From Hyphomicrobiales bacterium (GTDB lineage: Bacteria; Pseudomonadota; Alphaproteobacteria; Rhizobiales; Rhizobiaceae): DNA of 64,000 nt. How positions within the stretch are numbered: position 1 is the stretch's first letter; each line of letters starts with the position of its first letter. The position numbers and the translations under genes are program-made. The notes under the pieces were generated by a model. The model searched no databases, was not told the DNA's origin, and saw nothing but the letters and a program-made list of their open reading frames with translations. The stretch spans positions 248,001 through 312,000 of the forward strand of contig UEIJ01000024.1 in the NCBI GenBank assembly GCA_900470195.1, read 5' to 3'. Of the stretch, positions 44,024-52,479 are shown in pieces.

Positions 44024-45702
44024 ATGGTTTCCAGTCATTGCAGCCAATTCTGCGGCTCTTTTTCCGCACCAAGGGAACGGCTCTCCTTGCCGGCATAGCG
44101 ACGGCAACCGTAACGGTCCTCGCGGGCATTGCACTTCTCGGCCTGTCGGGCTGGTTCATAACCGCAACGGCAATCGCTGGCCTGAGCGTGGCAACGGCAG
44201 TTGTGTTCGATGTGTTCGCTCCCGCCGCCGGCATTCGCCTGCTTGCCATCCTGCGCACCGGATCGCGTTATCTCGAACGGCTCGTAACGCATGATGCAAC
44301 GCTTGCGATCCTTGCGGCCTTGCGCGAAAAGCTGTTCCGCAACTGGGCGCGTCCACAAGCTGCGGATGCACTCTTGAAACGCCCGGCTCGTCTTCTCTTC
44401 CGCCTGACCGCAGACATCGATGCGCTCGACTCTCTTTATCTGCGTGTGGTGGTGCCCGTTGGTGCCGCGCTTGCCACCGCACTTGTTGCGGGTATTGCGC
44501 TCGGCCTTATGAACCCGATTTTTGGGCTAGTGATAGCGATTATTCTGCTCGCAACGGGCCTTTGCATTCCGCTGGCAGCCGCCCGCCGTTCCGAAAAATC
44601 CATGCGCCAGCGGGCTAAAGGTACGGAAGCGTTGCGTGCCCGCACGGTCGATCTCGTGGCCGGTCAGACCGAACTTCTGATGGCGGGGCGTCTGGAAGAC
44701 CAGAAGCTCGCTTTGGCGCGCGCTGATCGCTACGTCGCCGCATCGGATCGCAGGCTGAACCGCATAGAAATCATGGCCGGAGCGGGGTTCGGGATGGTTC
44801 ATGCAGCCCTGCTTTCGGTTGGCCTCGTCGCCGTTGGGTTGTTGATGCAGGCAGAGACGATAGGCGCGCCCGTCGCAGCGCTCGGAATGCTTGTCATTCT
44901 CGGCGCAGTGGAGCCTTTTTCGGCGCTGCGGCGCGGCGCTATGGAACTTGGTCGCACAGTACTCGCAGCGAAGCGTATCGCGCCCCAACTGACGGATGAG
45001 CCTGAACCGGCACGGCCTCAAAGGCCGGGGAAGGGTTCGGCGGTCGAGCTGAAAGACGTGACCGTTCGGCATGAAGGCGCCGATCATGATGTCCTGAAAG
45101 ATATCACGCTCGATATCGGAGCCGGTGAGCGTGTTGCCATCGTCGGCACAAGCGGCGCAGGTAAATCGACTTTGCTCAGCCTGCTTGCCGGAGAAATTCC
45201 GGCTACGCAGGGCAGCGCCGCGGTGTTGCCGGCGCGTCTTCTCACACAGCGGACCGAACTTTTTCAGGACAGTCTTCGCGACAATCTGCGGCTGGCACGC
45301 GGCGACGCAAGCGATCAGGACCTGATGGCTGCCCTGGATGCCGCGGGACTTGGCGCATTCATCAGGGATTTGCCCGGAGGGCTCGACACCATGCTGGGCG
45401 AGGGTGGTCTGGGATTGTCGGGTGGACAGGCACGCCGGCTGGCCCTTGCACGGCTTTTCCTCACCGATGCGCCGCTATGGCTGCTGGATGAACCCACCGA
45501 AGGTCTCGACAATGCGACTGCGGAGGATGTTCTTGAACGCCTTAAGGAGCAGGCAGGTGCGCGCGCATTACTGATCGCCACGCATATTGGCCGCGAAGCG
45601 CGAATTTGTGAGCGGATCATTGTTTTAAATCAAGGCGCTCTAATTGAGTCTGCAGGTAAGAGGACATCACGTTTTGGCGACATCCTCGATACCATGAGGT
45701 GA
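44020..45702 (+). CDS. cydC: Cytochrome bd assembly ABC exporter, subunit CydC
   Basis: The partner half-transporter, 560 residues. The membrane domain starts RLFFRTKGTALLAGIATATVTV. The ATPase domain has GTSGAGKST, LSGGQARRLALARLFL and Walker B LWLLDEPTEGLD. It begins at the ATG at 44020 inside the cydD stop. Its neighbours cydD upstream and cydABX downstream confirm its role. Confidence 0.92.
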   Translation: MNGFQSLQPILRLFFRTKGTALLAGIATATVTVLAGIALLGLSGWFITATAIAGLSVATAVVFDVFAPAAGIRLLAILRTGSRYLERLVTHDATLAILAALREKLFRNWARPQAADALLKRPARLLFRLTADIDALDSLYLRVVVPVGAALATALVAGIALGLMNPIFGLVIAIILLATGLCIPLAAARRSEKSMRQRAKGTEALRARTVDLVAGQTELLMAGRLEDQKLALARADRYVAASDRRLNRIEIMAGAGFGMVHAALLSVGLVAVGLLMQAETIGAPVAALGMLVILGAVEPFSALRRGAMELGRTVLAAKRIAPQLTDEPEPARPQRPGKGSAVELKDVTVRHEGADHDVLKDITLDIGAGERVAIVGTSGAGKSTLLSLLAGEIPATQGSAAVLPARLLTQRTELFQDSLRDNLRLARGDASDQDLMAALDAAGLGAFIRDLPGGLDTMLGEGGLGLSGGQARRLALARLFLTDAPLWLLDEPTEGLDNATAEDVLERLKEQAGARALLIATHIGREARICERIIVLNQGALIESAGKRTSRFGDILDTMR

Positions 45703-45858
45703 GCCGTACCGGCATTGGTGCAAATGCATCGTGCCCGGAGTTGAACCGGTGCTTGGGCCAATGTTTGGACTGACACTTGGAATTGAGGCGGGAATGCCGG
45801 TTTTCAGGAACCGTCCGCTTTCAAAAGGGGGCAGCGTTTAAGCGCAGCTCATAACACC

Positions 45859-45889
45859 AGGAGGGCCGGATCACCGGCTTAAAGAGATG
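45859..45889 (+). promoter_or_regulatory. cydA ribosome-binding site with intervening hairpin
   Basis: AGGAGG (45859-45864) is followed by a GCCGG-ATCA-CCGGC hairpin (45865-45878) and then an eight-base gap to the cydA ATG (45887). The AGGAGG is 22 bases from the start, too far for ordinary use. Folding the hairpin would bring it to a normal distance. No closer ribosome-binding site is visible. Confidence 0.55.
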
Positions 45890-47464
45890 GAACTCGATAT
45901 TGTCTCCCTGTCGCGATTGCAGTTTGCAATCACGGCACTTTATCACTTCCTCTTCGTACCTCTGACCTTGGGTCTTTCCGTGCTGCTCGCCATCATGGAA
46001 ACCGTTTACGTTATGACGGGGCGACTCATCTGGCGGCAGATGACGAAATTTTGGGGTACGCTGTTCGGCATCAACTTTGTGATGGGCGTCGCAACGGGCA
46101 TCGTGATGGAATTCCAGTTCGGCATGAACTGGAGCTATTACAGCCATTATGTGGGCGACATCTTTGGCGCACCGCTCGCTATCGAAGGGCTTATGGCCTT
46201 CTTCCTCGAAGCGACTTTCGTGGGCCTGTTCTTCTTCGGCTGGGATCGCCTGTCGAAAGTCGGGCATCTCATGGCAACCTATGCGGTGGCGGCGGGCTCC
46301 AATTTCTCGGCGCTGTGGATTCTGATCGCCAACGGCTGGATGCAGAATCCGGTCGGATCGGCGTTCAATCCCGAAACCATGCGTATGGAGATCACCGATT
46401 TCTTCGCCGTGCTGATGAACCCGGTCGCGCAGGCAAAGTTCGTGCACACGGTTTCCGCCGGTTATGTCACGGCATCCATTTTCGTTCTTGGTGTTTCCGC
46501 CTGGTATCTGCTCAAAGGACGTTCTGTAGAACTTGCCAAGCGTTCCATGACTATCGCGGCGTCCTTCGGTCTGGCCGCTTCGCTTTCGGTTGTCGTTCTC
46601 GGCGACGAAAGCGGCTATCTGGCCAATGAACACCAGAAGATGAAGATCGCGGCCATTGAAGCCATGTGGGAAACGGAACCGGCACCGGCCTCGTTCACCG
46701 TATTCGGCTTCCCGAACCAGGAAGCGCGCGAAACCCATTTCGCGGTGCATATTCCGTGGGTCATGGGGCTGATCGGCACGCGCTCTCTCACAACGCCTAT
46801 CCAGGGCATCAACGATCTTGTCCAGAACGCCGAAAACCATATCAGGAATGGTATCGTCGCCTATGACGCCTTGCAGAAAATCCGTGCGGCTGGCGATACG
46901 AATGCCGTTCCGCAGGATGTGAAGGACGTTTTTGCCGATAACAGCCAGTGGATGGGCTATGCGCTTCTGCTGAAACGCTATGTCGATGATCCGCGTCAGG
47001 CAACCGACGAGCAGATCACGCAGGCGGCGAACGACACTGTTCCCGGCGTCCTGCCGCTGTTCTGGTCCTTCCGCATCATGGTTGGCATTGGCTTTTTCCT
47101 GATCCTGCTGACAGCCACCTTCTTCGTGCTGTCCGCCCGTCGCAAACTCGACCACTATCCCTTCCTGCTGCGGATTGCCGTGTTTGCGATACCGCTGCCG
47201 TGGATTGCAGCCGAAATGGGCTGGATCGTTGCGGAATTCGGCCGTCAGCCCTGGGTGATCGAAGGCATATTGCCGACGGCAGTAGGCGTCTCCAATCTCG
47301 GGGCGTCCACAGTGCTGCTGACCATACTTGGGTTCGTAGCGATCTACACGGTTCTCTTCATCATCGAGATGGGCCTGATGATCCGCGCCATCAAGGCCGG
47401 ACCTGAACCAGACAGCAAGCCGGAAGCAATTCTCGCACCGGCCAGCATCGCACCTGCGGAGTAA
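45887..47464 (+). CDS. cydA: Cytochrome bd ubiquinol oxidase subunit I
   Basis: A 525-residue integral membrane protein that holds hemes b558, b595 and d and oxidises ubiquinol while reducing oxygen to water at low oxygen levels. It starts MELDIVSLSRLQFAITALYHFLFVPLTLG, where H19 or so is a heme ligand. GMNWSYYSHYVGDIFGAPLAIEG, GFPNQEARETHFAVHIPWVMG and GWIVAEFGRQPWVIEG are all conserved blocks; the Q-loop lies between them. The length is close to that of the long-Q-loop type. cydB follows after five bases. Confidence 0.96.
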   Translation: MELDIVSLSRLQFAITALYHFLFVPLTLGLSVLLAIMETVYVMTGRLIWRQMTKFWGTLFGINFVMGVATGIVMEFQFGMNWSYYSHYVGDIFGAPLAIEGLMAFFLEATFVGLFFFGWDRLSKVGHLMATYAVAAGSNFSALWILIANGWMQNPVGSAFNPETMRMEITDFFAVLMNPVAQAKFVHTVSAGYVTASIFVLGVSAWYLLKGRSVELAKRSMTIAASFGLAASLSVVVLGDESGYLANEHQKMKIAAIEAMWETEPAPASFTVFGFPNQEARETHFAVHIPWVMGLIGTRSLTTPIQGINDLVQNAENHIRNGIVAYDALQKIRAAGDTNAVPQDVKDVFADNSQWMGYALLLKRYVDDPRQATDEQITQAANDTVPGVLPLFWSFRIMVGIGFFLILLTATFFVLSARRKLDHYPFLLRIAVFAIPLPWIAAEMGWIVAEFGRQPWVIEGILPTAVGVSNLGASTVLLTILGFVAIYTVLFIIEMGLMIRAIKAGPEPDSKPEAILAPASIAPAE

Positions 47465-47469
47465 GGACC

Positions 47470-48624
47470 ATGATACTCAGCGACTTGTTGGACTATGAAA
47501 CCCTGCGCATCATCTGGTGGGTACTGCTCGGTGTATTGCTGATCGCCTTTGCCGCGATGGACGGGTTCGATCTCGGCGTGGACATTCTCATGCCGGTCGT
47601 CGGCAAGACCGATATCGAGCGGCGGATCATCATCAACACGATCGGTCCTGTCTGGGAAGGCAATCAGGTCTGGCTCATTCTGGGCGGCGGCGCGATATTC
47701 GCCGCCTGGCCGCCGCTCTACGCGGTGTCTTTCTCGGGCTTCTATCTGGCGATGTTTGCCATCCTGTTCGCGCTTATCCTGCGCCCGGTCGGCTTCAAAT
47801 ATCGCTCCAAGCGTGACAGCGAAGCCTGGAGGAATGGCTGGGACTGGGCGTTGTTCATCGGCGGCTTCGTACCGGCGCTCATCTTCGGCGTTGCCGTCGG
47901 CAACGTCCTGCAGGGCATTCCGTTCCGCCTGGCTGACGACCTCCAGATATTCTATGAAGGTTCGTTCTTCGGCCTGCTCAATCCGTTTGCGCTGCTTTGC
48001 GGCGTGCTTTCGGTGACGATGCTCTCCATGCATGGCGCCTCATGGCTGGTGCTGAAGACGACCGGAGATATTCAGGCACGCGCCCGGTTCTATGGCAGCA
48101 TCGCGTCGCTTCTGACGGTCATTCTCTATGTTGTGGCCGGGGTGATCAGCTGGCTCTGGATTTCGGGCTATCGGATTACGAGTGCCGTTATCACGGATGG
48201 GCCGTCCAATCCGCTGCGCAAGACCGCTGAACTGGACCACGGCGCATGGTTCGCCAACTATGCGAACTATCCGATCCTGCTGATCGCTCCGGCACTCGGC
48301 ATCCTTGGAGCGCTTGCCGTCTTTGTGACGCTGCGTAGCCGCCGGGAAATCGCACCGCTGCTGTTTGGAAAGCTGTCGATCTTCGGCATCATTTCATCGG
48401 TCGGCGTATCGATGTTTCCGTTCATTCTGCCGTCATCTATCGATCCGCGCGCCAGCCTGACGGTATGGGATTCGTCTTCCAGCCATATGACGCTGTTCAT
48501 CATGCTGGTCGTGACACTCATCTTCCTGCCGCTGATCGTGGTCTACACGTCCTGGGTCTACAAGGTTTTGTGGGGCAAGGTCGAAAAGGACATGATCGAA
48601 GACGACAGCAACCATGCCTATTAG
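47470..48624 (+). CDS. cydB: Cytochrome bd ubiquinol oxidase subunit II
   Basis: A 384-residue membrane protein, the second core subunit. It has about eight to nine hydrophobic segments and the blocks FAAMDGFDLGVDILMP, GPVWEGNQVWLILGGGAIFAAWP and VSMFPFILPSSIDPRASLTVWDSSSS. It starts five bases after cydA. Its stop codon TAG overlaps the beginning of the interspersed repeat. Confidence 0.96.
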   Translation: MILSDLLDYETLRIIWWVLLGVLLIAFAAMDGFDLGVDILMPVVGKTDIERRIIINTIGPVWEGNQVWLILGGGAIFAAWPPLYAVSFSGFYLAMFAILFALILRPVGFKYRSKRDSEAWRNGWDWALFIGGFVPALIFGVAVGNVLQGIPFRLADDLQIFYEGSFFGLLNPFALLCGVLSVTMLSMHGASWLVLKTTGDIQARARFYGSIASLLTVILYVVAGVISWLWISGYRITSAVITDGPSNPLRKTAELDHGAWFANYANYPILLIAPALGILGALAVFVTLRSRREIAPLLFGKLSIFGIISSVGVSMFPFILPSSIDPRASLTVWDSSSSHMTLFIMLVVTLIFLPLIVVYTSWVYKVLWGKVEKDMIEDDSNHAY

Positions 48625-48723
48625 AGCGCATCCCGAAAAGTGTTAAACGGTTTTCGGAAAAGATGCGCGTTAAAACAAAGAGATAGAGCGCCGATCAGAT
48701 GCAATCAGATCGAAACGCGCTCT
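48623..48723. repeat. Interspersed repeat copy B
   Basis: A 101-base element that begins AGAGCGC within the cydB stop and ends GCGCTCT (48717-48723), a seven-base terminal inverted repeat. It shares AAAAGTG, CGGTTTT, ATGCG, AAAACAAA and AGATAGAGCG in order with copy A at 30610-30712. The interior differs. It separates cydB from cydX. Confidence 0.75.
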
Positions 48724-48742
48724 AATCGGGAAGGAAAGCGAT

Positions 48743-48898
48743 ATGTGGTATTTTTCCTGGTTATTGGGGCTTCCGCTTGCAGCCGCTTTCGCCGTGCTCA
48801 ACGCCATGTGGTACGAGTTGATGGACGACCGGGCGCGCAAGCGCTTGTCAGCAGATCCGACTGCGGATCTGGCTCGCGAAGGCAAGAAACACCATTGA
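48743..48898 (+). CDS. cydX: Cytochrome bd small subunit CydX
   Basis: A 51-residue single-helix membrane protein (MWYFSWLLGLPLAAAFAVLN, then AMWYELMDD) that stabilises the heme site of cytochrome bd. The start WYFSW and the following AMWYE motif match CydX/YbgT. AAGGAAAG precedes the ATG and a terminator follows its stop. It lies 118 bases after cydB, separated by the repeat element. Confidence 0.93.
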   Translation: MWYFSWLLGLPLAAAFAVLNAMWYELMDDRARKRLSADPTADLAREGKKHH

Positions 48899-48906
48899 TA
48901 TGAAAC

Positions 48907-48932
48907 AAAACGGCCCCGAAACGGGCCGTTTT
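48907..48932. terminator. Bidirectional rho-independent terminator
   Basis: AAAACGGCCC (48907-48916), six-base loop, GGGCCGTTTT (48923-48932). It ends the cyd transcript and the convergent GntR-type transcript. Confidence 0.92.
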
Positions 48933-48948
48933 CATTGATATTATCTGC

Positions 48949-49719
48949 TCAAGGTTGAGGGATTGTGAGTTCGGCCACGAAATCATAGGCATCGCCGCGA
49001 TAGAGCGATTTCGTGAATTCGACCACGCGGCCAGACGGCAGATAGGAAATCCGCTCGATGGACAAGCCTGCGTCTCCCTCCTTGACGCCGAGAATCCGCG
49101 CATCAGGGTCCTTTATGTTGCAGGCAGCGATGCGCTGCACAGCGCGAACGGGGCGAAATCCGGTGCGGCTCAGTTCGGCATAGAGCGAACCCTTGACCGC
49201 ATCCGGGTCGGGCAGGATTTCGCTTGAAAGACTGGCCCTTTCGATGGCTAGCGGCAGATCGCTCGCCATGCGCAGGCGGCCAAGGCGTGCAACGCGGGTT
49301 TCCGAGGAAACGCCCAGCTTCATCATTTCCTCAGGCGAGGGATAGTAAAGACCGCGTTCCAGCCATTTGGACTGCGTGGTGATGCCGCGACGCGCCATAT
49401 CCTCCGTGAAGGAGGTCAGCATGGAAAGCGACTGCTGCACGCGCTCGCTCGGTCGCACGACGAAAGTTCCTGAACCGTGACGGCGCACGAGAAGCCCGGC
49501 CTTCACCAGGTCGTCCACGGCCTTGCGCACCGTGACACGGCTGATACTGGCATATTCGGCAATGTCGCGTTCCGGCGGCAGGGCTTCGCCGTCGACCAGC
49601 TGTCCGGCGCGGATTGCGGCTTCCAGCGACTGGCGCAGCTGCATGTAAAGCGGCCCTCCGGAAGACGGGGCGGAACCTTGCAGGTTCTTGGGCAGGAAAG
49701 CGCTGAAATTTCCGCTCAT
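48949..49719 (-). CDS. GntR/HutC-family transcriptional regulator
   Basis: A 256-residue repressor with an N-terminal GntR winged helix (LPPERDIAEYASISRVTVRKAVDDL, wing RRHGSGTFV) and a C-terminal UTRA ligand-binding domain, which binds sugar phosphates or amino sugars in the DasR/NagR group. The start ATG at 49719 overlaps the stop of the kinase gene by four bases, so it is co-translated with the kinase. It is expected to control the divergent ABC operon, where TGGTA-type repeats are present. Its ligand is probably an amino-sugar phosphate (inference). Confidence 0.88.
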   Translation of the reverse strand: MSGNFSAFLPKNLQGSAPSSGGPLYMQLRQSLEAAIRAGQLVDGEALPPERDIAEYASISRVTVRKAVDDLVKAGLLVRRHGSGTFVVRPSERVQQSLSMLTSFTEDMARRGITTQSKWLERGLYYPSPEEMMKLGVSSETRVARLGRLRMASDLPLAIERASLSSEILPDPDAVKGSLYAELSRTGFRPVRAVQRIAACNIKDPDARILGVKEGDAGLSIERISYLPSGRVVEFTKSLYRGDAYDFVAELTIPQP

Positions 49720-50603
49720 TCGCGCGCCTTTCCATTTTGCGGTCCATATCGCTTGAGGGCAAGCTGAAGAGCGCCGGTCAGGGCATCCGCCGCAGGCTTG
49801 ACGAGAAGTTTCTGCTGATGGGGCGGCAGCCATTCCACATAAAGCGGCGCCATGCCGCCGAGCAGGCTGATGCGTTCCGCACCCTGATTGATCAGCATGT
49901 CGAGCGTTTCGCTGATATAACCGGCGGAACGCTCCAGCAGCATCCGCGCCGTTTCATCGCCTTCGCTCGCATACTGAAAAACACGCGGAGCATATTTGCC
50001 GAAGTCGCCGGGCTTTGCCGTCCAGGCAAACTCGACCAGATTGTCCGGATTATTGTCGAACTCATCGAGGAGATCGGTCGTCAGACGTGTGCGCCGATGA
50101 ATGCCGTCATGCACCAGCAGGCTTTCCTGCAGCAGGCTTTGACCGAGCCGCGCGCCGCTGCCGAGGTCGCCCAGGGGAAAACCCCAGCCGCCGACCGATT
50201 GAATGCGACCGTTCCGGCGTGTGATATAGGCCGTGCCAGTGCCAAGAATGGCGACGATCCCATCCTGATCGCCAAGTGCGCCCTGAAGCGCGATCACCCC
50301 GTCAAATTCCACATCCGAATGCGCGAAAGGCAGGCCGCGTTCTATCGGGAGGCCCGCGCCCTCGACATTGCCGCCCGCAAGGCCCAGAACCGCGTGACTG
50401 GTCGCATAGTGCACCTTGTCCAGCCCGGCATCCTCAAAAGCGTTGTCGATCGCCGCGATCACATTGATCAACGCCGTTTGCGGATCGGTGACGATATTGG
50501 CAGAGCCGCTGCGCCCTGAACCCAGAATCGCACCATCGCTACCCGCCACGACAGCGCGGCATCCCGTGCCGCCGCCATCAACGCCAATGAAGAATTCAGT
50601 CAT
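49716..50603 (-). CDS. BadF/BadG-type sugar kinase (probable N-acetylglucosamine kinase)
   Basis: A 295-residue kinase of the BadF/BadG/BcrA/BcrD ATPase family. The phosphate-binding motif is GVDGGGTGCRAVVAG at residues of about 6-20, with IVAILGTGTAYI and GGWGFPLGDLGSGARLG further on; the last is characteristic of GlcNAc and glucosamine kinases. The ATG at 50603 follows GGAGG. It is divergent from an amino-sugar-type ABC importer and precedes the GntR gene. Other members of the family activate CoA dehydratases, but the context makes a sugar kinase far more likely. Confidence 0.85.
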   Translation of the reverse strand: MTEFFIGVDGGGTGCRAVVAGSDGAILGSGRSGSANIVTDPQTALINVIAAIDNAFEDAGLDKVHYATSHAVLGLAGGNVEGAGLPIERGLPFAHSDVEFDGVIALQGALGDQDGIVAILGTGTAYITRRNGRIQSVGGWGFPLGDLGSGARLGQSLLQESLLVHDGIHRRTRLTTDLLDEFDNNPDNLVEFAWTAKPGDFGKYAPRVFQYASEGDETARMLLERSAGYISETLDMLINQGAERISLLGGMAPLYVEWLPPHQQKLLVKPAADALTGALQLALKRYGPQNGKARE

Positions 50604-50960
50604 GAAGATACCTCCGGCTTGAAGATACCAAAAAAATACCATTAACCAAGCAGATTTGTCGGCTTGTGAAAAATTTGATTAATTCCTTGAAAGAACTTGA
50701 GAAAAATGACTGCTTTAAATTTTTCTGCGCGAAAGTTGTAAACTTCTCTGGACAATTGGTACGTTTTTGGCATTAATTTCAGCAGAAGGGGAGCGCAATG
50801 TCGCTGTGGGCCGCTGAGGGCGAGGTCACGCGGAATTGGGAGGGAGATTACCGGCGGGGGCCGGTGCCTTTCCCGTAACGCGAGGAATGATCGCACCGAA
50901 CGGTCTGGCGTGCTTTCGCCTCTTTTGCGCATCCGCGCTCAAAAAACGGGAGAAGGTCAA
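50604..50960. other. Divergent control region of the amino-sugar locus
   Basis: 357 bases without a gene. It holds ATACCA at 50625 and 50636 (one helical turn apart), a repeated TGAAGATACC (50603 and 50620), CAATTGGTAC at 50753-50762, and a GC-rich ACCGGC-GGGG-GCCGGT hairpin at about 50850-50865 in the leader of the binding-protein gene. ATACCA and TGGTA are half-sites typical of HutC-type regulators. Confidence 0.5.
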
Positions 50961-52220
50961 ATGGTTCGTAATACGTTGAAACTCATGCTGCTGGGTTCCA
51001 CACTTCTGGCGTCGGGATCGGCTGCGCTGGCCGAAGACGTTACGCTGACGGTAGAAAGCTGGCGTAACGACGATCTGCAGATCTGGCAGGAAAAGATCAT
51101 TCCGGCCTTTGAAGCCAAGAATCCTGGCATCAAGATCAATTTCGCGCCGAGCGCGCCTACCGAATATAATGCGGCCCTCAATGCCAAACTCGACGCGGGC
51201 TCGGGCGGGGACCTCATTTCCTGCCGTCCTTTCGACACCTCGCTCGAACTGTTCAACAAGGGCAAGCTTTCCGATCTCACCGATCTGGAAGGCATGAAGA
51301 ACTTCTCCGATGTCGCCAAGTCCGCCTGGACCACCGACGACGGTTCCAAGACCTTCTGCGTGCCGATGGCTTCGGTCATTCATGGTTTCATCTATAATCA
51401 GGAAGCTTTCGACAAGCTGGGGCTCAAGGCTCCGGCCACGGAAGCCGAATTCTTTGAAGTTCTGGAAAAGATCAAGGCAGACGGCAACTACATTCCGATG
51501 GCCATGGGCACGAAGGATATGTGGGAAGCCGCAACCATGGGCTACCAGAACATCGGACCGACCTACTGGAAGGGTGAAGAAGGCCGCAAGGCTCTGATCA
51601 CCGGCACGCAGAAGCTCACCGATGAGCCATGGGTCGAGCCTTTCAGGGTTCTCGCCAAGTGGAAGGACTATCTGGGCGACGGTTTCGAGGCACAGACCTA
51701 TCCGGACAGCCAGAACCTGTTCACGCTTGGTCGTGCGGCCATCTATCCGGCCGGATCGTGGGAAATCGGCCTGTTCAACACGCAGGCGCAGTTCAAGATG
51801 GGCGCGTTCCCGCCGCCGGTCAAGAATGCAGGCGACACCTGCTACATCTCCGACCACAACGACATCGGCCTCGGCCTCAACGCTTCGAGCAAGCACGCAG
51901 AACAGGCAAAGGTGTTCCTGAACTGGGTTGCTTCGCCTGAATTCGCAGAAATCTACGCCAACGCGCTGCCGGGCTTCTTCAGCCTGAACTCGACGGCGGT
52001 AAAGATGAGCGATCCGCTGGCGCAGGAATTTGTTTCCTGGCGCGAAAAGTGCAAGCCGACCATTCGCTCGACCTACCAGATTCTGTCGCGCGGCACGCCG
52101 AACCTCGAAAACGAAACCTGGGTTCAGTCGGCCAATGTCATCAACGGCACGGTAACGCCGGAAGATGCTGCGAAGAAGCTGCAGGAAGGCCTCGACAGCT
52201 GGTACAAGCCTGCGAAGTAA
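50961..52220 (+). CDS. Carbohydrate ABC transporter substrate-binding protein
   Basis: A 419-residue periplasmic protein of SBP family 1. The signal peptide MVRNTLKLMLLGSTLLASGS is likely cut after AALA (residue 24). The mature sequence begins EDVTLTVESWRNDDLQIWQEKII and has the NPGIKINFAPSAPTEYNAALNAKL opening of sugar binding proteins. AGAAGG lies before the ATG. It is the first gene of an operon with two permeases, a Gfo/Idh/MocA enzyme and a UgpC-type ATPase. The kinase next door suggests that the sugar is N-acetylglucosamine or a related amino sugar. Confidence 0.9.
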   Translation: MVRNTLKLMLLGSTLLASGSAALAEDVTLTVESWRNDDLQIWQEKIIPAFEAKNPGIKINFAPSAPTEYNAALNAKLDAGSGGDLISCRPFDTSLELFNKGKLSDLTDLEGMKNFSDVAKSAWTTDDGSKTFCVPMASVIHGFIYNQEAFDKLGLKAPATEAEFFEVLEKIKADGNYIPMAMGTKDMWEAATMGYQNIGPTYWKGEEGRKALITGTQKLTDEPWVEPFRVLAKWKDYLGDGFEAQTYPDSQNLFTLGRAAIYPAGSWEIGLFNTQAQFKMGAFPPPVKNAGDTCYISDHNDIGLGLNASSKHAEQAKVFLNWVASPEFAEIYANALPGFFSLNSTAVKMSDPLAQEFVSWREKCKPTIRSTYQILSRGTPNLENETWVQSANVINGTVTPEDAAKKLQEGLDSWYKPAK

Positions 52221-52234
52221 AAACGCTGGGCTTC

Positions 52235-52266
52235 ATGGGCGGCGATCGCGGGGGCGCGCCGCCCAT
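52235..52266 (+). promoter_or_regulatory. Intercistronic hairpin after the sugar binding-protein gene
   Basis: ATGGGCGGCG (52235-52244) pairs with CGCCGCCCAT (52257-52266) across a 12-base loop, 14 bases past the stop. The rest of the 259-base gap to the permease gene shows no gene. It could be a partial terminator or mRNA-stabilising element, giving more binding protein than permease. Confidence 0.65.
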
Positions 52267-52479
52267 ATCTTTTCGTCTGGCGTATCGACATGCCATTTTG
52301 CTTTCGGAGCATTCCGTGTCAGTTTTAAAAATGACGCGAGCATGCGGAGAGGGGGAGCTGCGGCTCTCTCCGGTTCGCACGAACCCTTTTGAACGAGAAC
52401 GCCAGTCATCGGTTTTACGCATTTCCGACCGCCAAGTTCATGTGCTTGCCGGAAATGCTCTTGAAGAGCGAATGCCTAT

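Noticed and set aside
45703-45886. FNR-type site upstream of cydA
   Set aside because: No TTGAT-N4-ATCAA-like sequence could be found in the gap.
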